Below are positions 29,517 to 39,809 of a DNA stretch of 64,000 nt, in pieces (the stretch's first letter is position 1; each line of letters starts with the position of its first letter). The position numbers and the translations under genes are program-made. The DNA comes from Endothia cerciana (Eukaryota; Ascomycota; Sordariomycetes; Diaporthales; Cryphonectriaceae), in NCBI GenBank assembly GCA_026119935.1, contig JALRMH010000042.1, positions 186,001 through 250,000 of the forward strand, read 5' to 3'. The notes under the pieces were generated by a model. The model worked only from the letters and a program-made list of their open reading frames with translations. It searched no databases and was not told the DNA's origin.

Positions 29517-31403
29517 ATGGCGGCTCCAAAGATGACCAAGAACCAGATGCGCCGCGCAAAGAAGAAGGAGCAGAAGAAGGCACAGGCAGAGGTGAGCGCG
29601 CAAGACAAGCTCCAGACCTTGGTGACTGCAGCTGCTGACCACACAACCCAGGCGGCCACGAAGCCAGGCGGAGAGAACGAGGCCCAGGAGGACGGCCAGA
29701 CCGAGGCCAGCGGAGATGAGGCTTCAGCACCGGCCGACGCCGTGGAGGTCAAGAAGGATCCAGATGCCAAAGAGGAAGTAACTGCAGACGTGAAGATCGA
29801 CTTCGCTGTCGACGACGACGACCCGGCCTTCGCCGAATACAAGAACATCTTTCAGAGGTTTGGCTCGGACCTGGAGGAGAACGAGGTTCAACGGGAGGCA
29901 AACGCCGGCAACCAGGGGTTCACCTTTTTTGACCAAGACGATGACATACCAAGTGAGGACGAGGAGACCGGGCAGCCCAAGATGTCCAAGAAAAAGAGGA
30001 AGAAGTTAAACAAGCTCTCGATCGCGGAACTAAAAGCCTTCGTGAGGAACCCCGAAGTTGTTGAGTGGCAGGATCCCTCGTCTACGGACCCGCGGCTCCT
30101 GGTTCAGATCAAGGCGCAGCGAAACGTTGTCCCCGTCCCCGGCCATTGGTCCCTCAAGAGAGAATACCTGTCCAGTAAGCGAGGTATCGAGAAGCCTCCC
30201 TTTAAGCTTCCGAAGTTCATCACAGACACGGGTATCACGGAGATGCGGGATGCCGTTCTGGAGAAGCAGGCCGAGCAGACATTGAAGCAGAAGCAGAGAG
30301 AGCGGGTGCAAGGAAAGATGGGAAAGCTCGATATCGACTATCAAAAGCTCTACGACGCCTTCTTCCGCTTTCAGACAAAGCCCGACCTTACCCGCTTCGG
30401 AGACCTCTACCATGAGGGTAAGGAATGGGAAGCCGACTACAGATATTTTAAGCCCGGGGAGGTCAGCGACTCATTGCGGGAGGCTCTTGGGATGCAGCCT
30501 GGCTTCCCGCCGCCATGGCTATTGCAGCAACAGCGCGTGGGTCCTCCGCCGTCCTACCCCCTGCTTAAGATACCTGGTCTCAACGCACCCCTGCCGCCTG
30601 GTGCGTCCTGGGGCTTCGGGCCTGGACAGTGGGGCAAACCACCAGTAGATGAGTACAATCGGCCCATCTATGGTGGTGACATATTCGGCGTCACGGCGGG
30701 CAATCCGGCGGCTCAGGCACAGCTACAGGCAGCACAACCTCAGGCAGAGCCTATCGACCGGGCACTCTGGGGTGAGTTGAAGCCGCCGGAGTCTGAGGAA
30801 GAAGAGTCCGAAGAGGAGGACGAGGACGAGGACGAGGAAGATGCCGATGTTCCGGGCGGCCTGCAGACACCCGGAGGGTTGGAAACACCTGGTGGCTTCG
30901 TCAGCTCTGTGCCGACGGACTATCACGGTCCCAGCGGTGTCGAGAGCAGTATGGCAGGCGAGTTTGATCTCAGGAAACAGCGCCGGGGCTACGAGACCGA
31001 GGAGAGTGTGGCAGGACCCCGTTCCGCATACCAGGTCATTCCTGAGAGGCAATCCCGTGCGGAGGGCTTCTTCGGCAGTGATAGGGTATACGACCTGTCC
31101 AGGAACAAGAGTAGCATGCCTGTTCTTGGGCAGGAGGATGACAGCCGCAAGCGCAAGAAGCCGGGTGACGTTGATGTAGCGCTTGACCCTGAGGCTCTTG
31201 CGAGTCATGACGGTATCAGCAAGGACGAGCTACGCAAGAGGTTCGAGGAAGGTCGGAAGGAAGATGGCATTGGCAAGAATTGGCAGTCATACGATGATGA
31301 TTTATCCGAGATGATAGCACAGGAGAGTCGGAAGAGAATCAAGCGGGATGAAGAGAGGCGGTCGGGCGGCGACAAGAAGAAGGAGGCCAAGTACAGGTTT
31401 TAA
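29517..31403 (+). CDS. Splicing factor 3B subunit 2 (SF3B2/SAP145, yeast Cus1)
   Basis: Single exon, 628 aa from ATG 29517 (TCAACATGG context, M-A-A-P-K-M-T-K-N-Q-M-R-R-A-K-K-K). A component of the U2 snRNP SF3b complex that holds the branch-point region. Visible: acidic and basic N-terminus; the DUF382 core from about residue 165 (L-S-I-A-E-L-K-A-F-V-R-N-P-E-V-V-E-W; P-V-P-G-H-W-S-L-K-R-E-Y-L; K-L-P-K-F-I-T-D-T-G-I); then the PSP motif region from about 310 (G-F-P-P-P-W-L-L; P-P-S-Y-P-L-L-K-I-P-G-L-N-A-P-L-P; W-G-K-P-P-V-D). After this come acidic E-E-E-S-E-E-E-D-E-D and a charged C-terminus ending K-K-K-E-A-K-Y-R-F. Length is normal for fungi. Confidence 0.93.
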   Translation: MAAPKMTKNQMRRAKKKEQKKAQAEVSAQDKLQTLVTAAADHTTQAATKPGGENEAQEDGQTEASGDEASAPADAVEVKKDPDAKEEVTADVKIDFAVDDDDPAFAEYKNIFQRFGSDLEENEVQREANAGNQGFTFFDQDDDIPSEDEETGQPKMSKKKRKKLNKLSIAELKAFVRNPEVVEWQDPSSTDPRLLVQIKAQRNVVPVPGHWSLKREYLSSKRGIEKPPFKLPKFITDTGITEMRDAVLEKQAEQTLKQKQRERVQGKMGKLDIDYQKLYDAFFRFQTKPDLTRFGDLYHEGKEWEADYRYFKPGEVSDSLREALGMQPGFPPPWLLQQQRVGPPPSYPLLKIPGLNAPLPPGASWGFGPGQWGKPPVDEYNRPIYGGDIFGVTAGNPAAQAQLQAAQPQAEPIDRALWGELKPPESEEEESEEEDEDEDEEDADVPGGLQTPGGLETPGGFVSSVPTDYHGPSGVESSMAGEFDLRKQRRGYETEESVAGPRSAYQVIPERQSRAEGFFGSDRVYDLSRNKSSMPVLGQEDDSRKRKKPGDVDVALDPEALASHDGISKDELRKRFEEGRKEDGIGKNWQSYDDDLSEMIAQESRKRIKRDEERRSGGDKKKEAKYRF

Positions 31404-33595
31404 GTGGCCGGCGGCGTTTCAATCATACGCCTGCATTAATACAAGGATACTCTTTACCGCCCGCGCTGTCTACTCTGCTACCGTTAAATGCCAACGGAGA
31501 CTGCGTAACTCACTTCTAATGGATATGGTCACCATGGTGAGTGCACATCAATATGATCTTATGCCATCCCAATTTCACAACTCCTCCCTCCCAACAGTGT
31601 CTACCCGTCACATCCAACATGATTGTTACTCCGCATCACCTCCAAGCTTCTTCTATGCTATCATCTTCTTCGAGTAGTCATTTATAAATGCTCCTACCGC
31701 CACCTAGTGCATCCAGATACCGGGTGTGCCGAAACTTAGGAAGGCTCAGGGACTTTTCCCCGTCATGGCTGGCCTCCTTCTCCGCCAGACTTTCATTGCC
31801 ACCACTTTTCCGACGAGCGTATCAGAACCTCTTACATTAGAAACTTGTTTTTTTCTTCGTAATAAAAGCTGCGACCGAGAAGACGACAAGTTGAGCGCCG
31901 AGACGAGCTTGTAAGAAGCGTCATATCTGGCACTGACCCTCAGGAGCGAGAAGCCCTGCCACGCTCCTCACTCTATACCACATGTTGTACACATGATTCC
32001 ACGAGGAGTCTGCAGAACAATCGCCGTGAAAAATGACGGAGGCCCGCGAGGCGATGGGGCGTCCCTTGAAGAATAACGCCATTTTGGCTGTAAAAGTATC
32101 CAGCCTACACGAGATTCCGGCCATGAAATTCACACGGCATCCCTCCCCAAAGGTCACTGAGGAGTTTAGGGAACCTTGGAGTGGAGAAGGGCCCGGCAAG
32201 GGGTGTTCTGAAGGAAACCCGCTGGTTATAACAGAATACACTGAAACTTTTCTACTCGTTGACTTTGCGAGTAAGCACCGGAAGCTCTGCCAAATCTGCA
32301 GGAAAAGAAGTATCAAACCTCAGTTTGTACATTGTCTCTTCGAGTGCCAACAGGTTGGAGCTGCGGTAGTGCCCAGGCCTAAGGGAAGATGGGCTCTGTG
32401 CAGGCCATTATGTTGATCTCCGTGTGACTCAACGTTGTCTTCTGGGATTTGCCTGTACAAGACAATTTCCTCTCGGCCCATCTGCGTATATGAGCAGTCT
32501 TGGACTTGTTTTCGACAGAGGGAACATTGCTCCTTTGGTGTCTCCTTACTCTGAGCTGTGTCAGCCCATTGGCTTCACAAAGGGTACATTCTGGGCTCAC
32601 AACAATGGGAAGCCATGATGTGGTGGAGAAATGGGCCTATCGCTCGCGACCATCCTCTTCTCTTGTCAGGAGGGTGAAAGGGCAGTTCCGTGAATTTCGT
32701 CCGTGATATCAAATCTGTAAGAGCATTGGAAGGTATATCCCTCCACCAGGTCAGAAGCATTTCTTGGAGCGTAGCTATCATTTACTTGCAGGACACAAGA
32801 CTGCCGTCTGAAACTCACCTAATGATAACGGATATTTTGCCATCGTTATTTTGAAGCACATTGATACAATATCCCGTTCTGTTGCTCTTCCTATGCCCTT
32901 ATTGAATGATTGGACTGGGAGCTATAGGTAGCTTGCAAAGGACTTGGGAGTAGGATCATAGCAAGGGAGACTATCCTCAGCATTTTGATGCAGGTAAGCA
33001 CCGTTCTCGACTAAATGAGACCAAAACGAAAGACAAAAAGTCTGCTAATTATCCAATTGGGAACTGACTTGAAAGTCTGGCCAGGTGAAGAGCACAGAGT
33101 ATGAAAAAAAAAAAAATTGCATCCCTGCCAGGCCTAGCTGTGTATCAACTTGAAAATTCGAGAAAGCAAGGAAGAAAAAGGAAGAAGGAAAAACAGGAAG
33201 AAAAGAAAAAAGAATACTGAAAAATACCTTTCATGGCAAAGAGCCCTGCCCTTATCAAGGCTGACGGAGTTTGAGCCGGCAAAGGCATGGGAGTCTTTGA
33301 CATGCCACTGAATCTGGATGGAAGCTACACAGCTTCATAACACAATGCTCGCATGTAGAACCTCAGTAGCATGTCTCAACATCCCACAATATTATTTCGA
33401 AGTGGTATTGCCGTTAATGCCACCTAGGTATAGCAATCGTGCTGGATATGCTTGTCAAATCTGCCATTGCTGTCCCCTCTCGCGCCAAAGTAACCCTAGC
33501 GACGCCAAGCAAGATGCTTCGACTAGCTGATACGAGATCAGCCACCCGACAAGAGACAATAGACGTGAATGTTTCCCATGGATCTAAGTCCTGCC
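31404..33595. other. Long gene-free region between convergent genes
   Basis: 2.2 kb with no recognisable gene, AT-richer than the flanks. It has an A13 run near 33103-33116 and a purine-rich tract (about 33162-33222; repeated GGAAGAAAAAGG). No transposon protein remnant is identified in any frame. Confidence 0.5.
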
Positions 33596-35880
33596 CTACT
33601 TTCCACAATCGTTGCATCGCCAACGCGGATGCTCAACTGGCAATTGCGCAGTCTCTCGTATGCAGTCATCGTGATAGAGCGGTTTCCGACAGTGCTGTTC
33701 GAGTTCAAGATGTCAGCCACATCTCGAGCGTCTCAGAACTCATGGAAGAAAAGCTCACCTCATTCGAGCAGATCAGCGTTCCCGGACCACGGACAAGCTT
33801 CCCACAGACTGCACATCCCTTCGATTTTCGCTGCTTCTCCTCTCTTGATGGCTCCGGAGCCGGCTGCTTTTCCGTCGAGGGCTTCTGAAGTCGAGCCTCT
33901 TGAAGGCGGGTCTGAACCAGTTTGATGTTGTCATCGTCGAGTCCTCGCGCAATGAGAACTGTCAGGTGTTTTCCGAACTCTCGGGTACGAGAGCTCGACT
34001 CCAACAACCAACTGACCTTTTCATTGACAAACTCTACCACCGCGCGCCCGATAAACGCTTCTGAAACGATCCGCTTTTTCTGAATGAACGCGTCCCATTC
34101 CTTGATATACTCCTTTTCGGCCGCATCAACATCGCAAAAGTCCTGCACGATGTCACGATGTTTCTGAATGAGCCAGCTATCATCAGCCATCAATGGTCGA
34201 ACCTCTGAGCCTGGAACCAATCTGGTCTTGCTCAGAGGATCAAACAGGGGCTGGTCCGTCTGCGGAACGAAGACCTTCCTCTCCTTACGGCGCACGGCAG
34301 TTTTCTGGAACGTCGGGTCAGCGTATTGACATTTGATTTATCCTTTTTTTTTTTCTCAAGTGAAATTCAGAAGGGCTTACCTGGACTGCCCTCGCTACGG
34401 GCTTAGGCTGAGAGGTCTTTCGGGCTACGGCGACTGGACCTTCATCGTTGTTCGGCCCTAGACGAGATGTCACCCAGGAGTCGTCTCCTTCAACATATTT
34501 GTCCAGATCGAATGGCTTCACAGGCCTGCCTAGCTGGTACACCTTTGGGCGTAACAAGAAGCCCGAGTCATCAGCGACGCATGACACGTCGAGCTGAATG
34601 CCAGGCCTTCCGGGATTGAGGATGACATCAAACTTGTACCGTGCATGGCTGAAAAGATGCGCTCGAAGCTGCGGTAACGACTGGTGTGTTGCGTGGCAGA
34701 CGCAACACGAAAACCCGTCCACAACCACCTCCCTCACTGGGACGGCTTCTCTGGGAAGGCGATAGAGAACACATTCTGAGTCGGCTTTCTTAAGATACGC
34801 ATATTTCGAGCGCTTTCGGGGCTGCCTGCCCTGTGCCTTGGCGCTCAGGTCCTTGAGGTTATAATTTTTGCTTCCTCTAACCCTCAACGAGCGACTTGGT
34901 GTGAGTTCGCCTTCTGCGTCCTCCTCCAGATCATCATCTATCGGAAGCGAATGTCCGTTCATCAGATGGCCGTTGCCATTCCCATTCACATGACCATTGG
35001 TAAGTGGCAGGTGCTCTTCTGATTGCTGGAAATTTGCAACCGAGGTCAAGTAACTCTTCTCCTGGCCGTTCGTCAGGTGTCTGTCCGGTAACGCAGTTGC
35101 CCACCTCACATCGATGTCCAGGAAGAAGTCGGTGTTTGTGCTGGTTGCAGCACCGCTGCGCAATTTTAGGGTGCCTAAACGTCTGCCTCGATCCAGAAAG
35201 TTGGATATCTCGGCTTCGAGAGTCCAATGACGTGGAATTGATACGTTGTCGTCCAGAGGCGAATTAACCAGATTTAGCGGAGGCCAGTTCTGATCACCAG
35301 CCGACTGGAGTTCAACCCTCACCGCGTACCTGTCCGCAAGATCGAAGACCGTGTCATCGTCTCGCTCTACATAGATCTTCTCTTCCGGCACAGTGAAGGG
35401 CTGTGGCAAGTACACCCTGGCCATCCGACTGATGCCAGCAGGATGTTGTGAGGTCCTGACATTGCAGATCTGGCTATCGCAGTAGAGCACCTGCGCGTCG
35501 CCAGGCGTACGCGCGGGGGTGGTGATGGTGATCTTGCAGCGAGCCCTCGTCATGACGTCCTTGTCTGCAGATGAGACATTCCCATTCGGAATGCCATTTG
35601 ACTTGGCACGTGACAAATCCTTGTGGGAGATCTTCAGGACGTTGATCTCCATGGCCGGTTGGACACTGACAGGGCCATCGTGAAGCACCAGCCCGTCTAT
35701 ATCCGGTACAATGCCAGAATCAGGAGAGCTCTCGATGAAGCGACGACGCTTTGCCGGGCGCACGTAGTGGTCTTCGTCGCCGTTGGTGAGCTTAGCGTGG
35801 CCATCGTGGAAGTTGATGGAACTAATCCAATTCCGATGAAGGAAAGGAAGAGTCTGGCGACGCGGATACGATTTAGCCAT
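33596..35880 (-). CDS. suz12: SUZ12-type Polycomb repressive complex 2 subunit with C-terminal PHD finger
   Basis: Exons 35880-34381, 34304-33759 and 33694-33596 give 714 aa. SUZ12 is the scaffold of PRC2, which methylates histone H3 Lys27. Visible: a C2H2-type finger at about residues 385-415 (C-C-V-C-H-A-T-H-Q-S-L-P-Q-L-R-A-H-L-F-S-H); then the VEFS box in exon 2 (R-L-V-P-G-S-E-V-R-P-L; D-D-S-W-L-I-Q-K-H-R-D; K-E-Y-I-K-E-W-D-A-F-I; A-V-V-E-F-V-N-E-K). The last 55 residues form a Cys4-His-Cys3 PHD finger: G-C-A-V-C-G-K, L-I-C-S-N-E and, across intron 2, H-C-R-K-P-L-Y-H-D-D-C with W-R-C-N-D-C-G-K just before the stop. Both introns are phase 0 with GTAAGC and GTGAGC donors. Animal SUZ12 has no PHD finger. 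Confidence 0.9.
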
Positions 35881-38800
35881 GGTCGATCGAGCGGGAAAAT
35901 CGGGACCTCCGGGACAGCGTATACGTCGCTCAATATGGATCTGGTCGTCCTCGTTGACGCCAAGATTCGCAATTCGTAAAGGAGAGAAGGTTTCGCTGCT
36001 GGGATGGCCCTCCGAAGAGAAGAGCGAGAGGGACTGTTTTCGGGACTGAGAGACCAGCGTCTCCACTCCCTTGTCTCGACGTTGACGAGGTGGACTGTCC
36101 GTTGCTCTGTCGCAGAGGCGAGGGTGGTTGTGCTGAGAAAGACTGGGCCAGATTATAAACAAGCCACTGAAATTTCCATCATCAATCCAGGACGCACCGG
36201 GCTGGATGTTATCAGTACAAGCTCGGGTGAATAAAGACCATGCAAACCAGATGAGATTCACATTGAGATTGGCCCTTTTTGGGGGCCTGGATGGTGGTGT
36301 GAGGCCGATCAGAAAAAGGTCACGACGCGCCTGGTTTTCCTGTAATCTGAAAGAATTGAATTCATGTCCATCGCGACGCCGTGCCCGGTGCCCCTGCTGA
36401 AATGGCCCAGACCCCCCCTGTCCAATCTGGGGCCCGCAGGGCGCTTGACCAATTGCATGCAGCTGGGTAAATCCCCTCGCCGTGATAAGAGGTACCAGGC
36501 ATGCCCCATACTGCTTGGGCCTGGGGCGATGTCCCCCGCTAACTGGACCCAACAACAAGCTGTCTGACTGCTTGCCTTCTCCCTGAACACCGTGAAGCTC
36601 GCCTGGTGTTTCTCGTTCTTTGTTACAGAGGTCTCTTCCTACCTATATCTAAGATGTTGAGGAACCAATCCAATGTCAAATCAGCAAAGTGCATGGACCT
36701 ACCTGCCGCTTATCTTTGCAGACTCTTCTGCTCCTCGCATGGCAAGGAAACTTCACCTTACAACAACGATGCCTTGACTCAGCCTTGTGTTTAACCCCAC
36801 TGCACAACTTGGTGTCATTGCAAGTTCGGCAGAAGAGGAGGTCCCAGATCCAGGAATTTACTATGTCTCCAACCAAAACAAAATAAATAGAATAGAAATT
36901 ACCAAGTTGGGGCAATTTTTCAGACATAACAAGCCGTCGCGGTTGGTTCGTCCGTCTCAGACTGGGTGCGTCATATCAAGTACTGCCGCTGCCGTTGCAT
37001 GCCCGTCACCAGAAACGTTCACAGCGATGGACCCCAGCTTAACAGCAAGCGTTACACTGATTTAGATACGAGAAGAGTCAGTCGTCTGTGCTATCTGATT
37101 ATCTCGGTGTGACTTGCATCCCAAACCACCCCCAACCAATGCTCAGCGCGAGTCTTACGAATGGCAGGCTGGCAGGTTGGGAGCCGATTCCATCCAGCCT
37201 TGCGCTTCAACGCCACGAGACGACCCAGATTAAACAATCACACCCAGCCGAGTTCTGGTACTCTTATCACTAAACGATGCCAGCATGGACGCAATTTGGG
37301 ATCCTGCAAATAACCGTCTCCCTTCACAACATGTCAAAACTGCCGAAGCCCCGTACATTCGAAACTTGACGAGGCATAGTTCAGCCGCCTTACGGCACTA
37401 GTATAAAGCAAGATTTCAATACGATCTACAAGACGTGCGGAACGAGATCACTCGTGGAGCTCTACAATAGAAGACTTGCAGAACGAGGAAGATCAGTCGA
37501 CTCATTTCTATCAGGTAGCCGACCTACAGTGTGGGTCGGACCGGTGACTGAACGCACCAGCAATTGTTATTGACAGCCTTGACACCGACAGCCACACCAC
37601 ATGGTGTGGGTCTGTGCGCCGTAGGCTATGTGTTGTCAATACAATCCGAGATCTTTACAACTTATCAGAATGTATATGTAAGCAATGACTGTTGAGCTTG
37701 CAGTTGCCAATCTCTTGAGGATCTCAGGCCTACCTTGACAGCTGCTTGACCCAGCATGTGGGCCACGTTTGGAGTGGGAGGGGGATCTCTTGGTCCGGTA
37801 ATTTGGAACGTCGACTTTGGTCTTGGTATACTAGAATAGCCAGTATGGGATACTACGGGCCTTACGTTTACCTCAAGGTCATTCAATTGTTATAGGAAGC
37901 CGCGCACCCAGGGAGTTCGGGGGTGGAGGTGTTCGTAAGGCTCACTGAGCAAGCAAAGACCAGCCTTGGGCGACTTCGGATTGCAGACCATTGTAGCCTC
38001 AGGAATTCAACCACTGAGAACATTGAGTTTCTAATTGCAAGAAGATAAAAAAAATATCGTGCTATAATCAGAACTGAGACTTGACGACAGTGTCATCGTA
38101 ATGTCAAGAATTGGCCCAAGAATTCGCTCTTGGCAGGCCCAGACAGCCGCGTTGACGAGGCTCGACCCTAACCCCCAGCGACCGCAACATCCGCCGTCCA
38201 GCAGAACTATCTTCTTGCGATAGCCAGAACTTCACTCATCAACAGATAGTCGAGAGTTGATTCCGATGATCAAACAGGAGTGTTTTGGATAATTACTAGA
38301 GATATCTGCTCGGTAGACGGCGATAGCAGGAAGCGAATGGCCTACCCCGCTATGCGCCCCAGTGCCTCTTTTAGAGATCAAATAACTATCCAACTGACCA
38401 GTCCTCAGATTTCGTCATGTCTTCCCTTCTGTAATTCTCGATATAAACATATAAAAAAAACAAGTTCTACTCTACTCCCTACTAGTTAGTGATACTCGCC
38501 CCGCGCACTGGCGATATTGTTACATACAAATATAGCAAGACTGTTTGCGCCAATCTTGAAGAACATGCTTGGTATCTACGTGTCGAAAGCCATTTTACCA
38601 CGTTCATGGTTCATGGTGCATGTTCAAAGGAATCGTAGGATTCGGGTGATTTAGGCAACACGTTGCTAGCAAATCTACGTGGCAGGATGCAATACTCGCC
38701 CTCAAAGGGTCTGGTGGAAAGGGGGAGTCCGAGGCGGAGAGAAAGCTGCTCTCCTGTATCAGATATGCAAATGAGGACTGCCTCCTTCTGAATGGCATGT

Positions 38801-39809
38801 TTTCCGTATGGGTGCACCGGTTCAGTAGGCTAGTCACGGCTGAGTCGGTTGTTCCCATGGGATCAGCAGTCCTGTGTAAAGGTACATATAAGGTCAGGCT
38901 TCGGTCTCAATATTGTTTCCCATTCTTGCCATCTCAAGTTGACGGCTTCTGGAGGAAGCCTTGAGATATTGAAAATGTTAAGAATCGCCTCAAGCCATTG
39001 TAGCTCAAAAGCCAAAAGGTCCCGTAGAAAACCGGGGGGTTTTGCTCCTCAAAGAACAGACCCACAAGCTCACCACGCCTCCGTAGATGTCCTACCATGC
39101 CAGATTATCCTCCAAAATTCTGCTAAAATTAAATAAATATGATGACTATAGGATATCGGTCGTGCAGTAACTGACGAGCGTGGTCCCCACTGCATCAGTG
39201 CAATGGCATTCGGAGTCTGGCTCTGTTCGGATGTCATAGAGGCGAGTTGATGTGAGAAACCTCATCGCGAATAAAGACATGAACACGTGATATAATACAG
39301 CCACTTCAGTAGATCCAGATGTTGACCCGGGGCCATCAACTTTGGCGGTCTTGACCATAGCATCGTGATCTGGGTGAGTGAGCAATTTCCAAGGAGCAGA
39401 GCCCACAATCCTAGGGTTAGATGTCAGGGTTGGCAGTCTTCCGCGCACAGACCACCCTCCGACCCACACATTTAGTATGCTCGTCACTGACCGGTCGAGG
39501 CCGCATTTTTCAGGTCACTCAAAGCCCGTCTCCTCAGCTCCTCCGTCTCACTCATCACTAACTTCCAACTCACTCTGCATCGGAGACTCCGACCATAAGG
39601 GCGGACCCCCCCCCCGGCTCACCAGCTCACCTCGATTAACGTCCAATGCAAGCCGAGACCGCTCCTCTCTTCACAGGTCCCCATTTTCTTTTCGCCCGTT
39701 TCTGCAGCTGACCGCGGCAATTTCGATTCGCCTGGACCTGCTATCTTCCCTCACTCTTACACAGCCCCATTGCCCATGTGCAATCCCACTCGTTGACCTC
39801 GCCGACGAC
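35881..39809. other. Longest gene-free region (3.9 kb)
   Basis: Between divergent SUZ12 (-) and the F-box gene (+). The central part, 36.6-39.2 kb, is visibly AT-richer than the surrounding genes, with many stops in all frames. No gene, tRNA or transposon protein is recognised. A short perfect hairpin CCACACCA-CA-TGGTGTGG lies near 37590-37610. It could be promoter plus decayed repetitive DNA. Confidence 0.45.
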
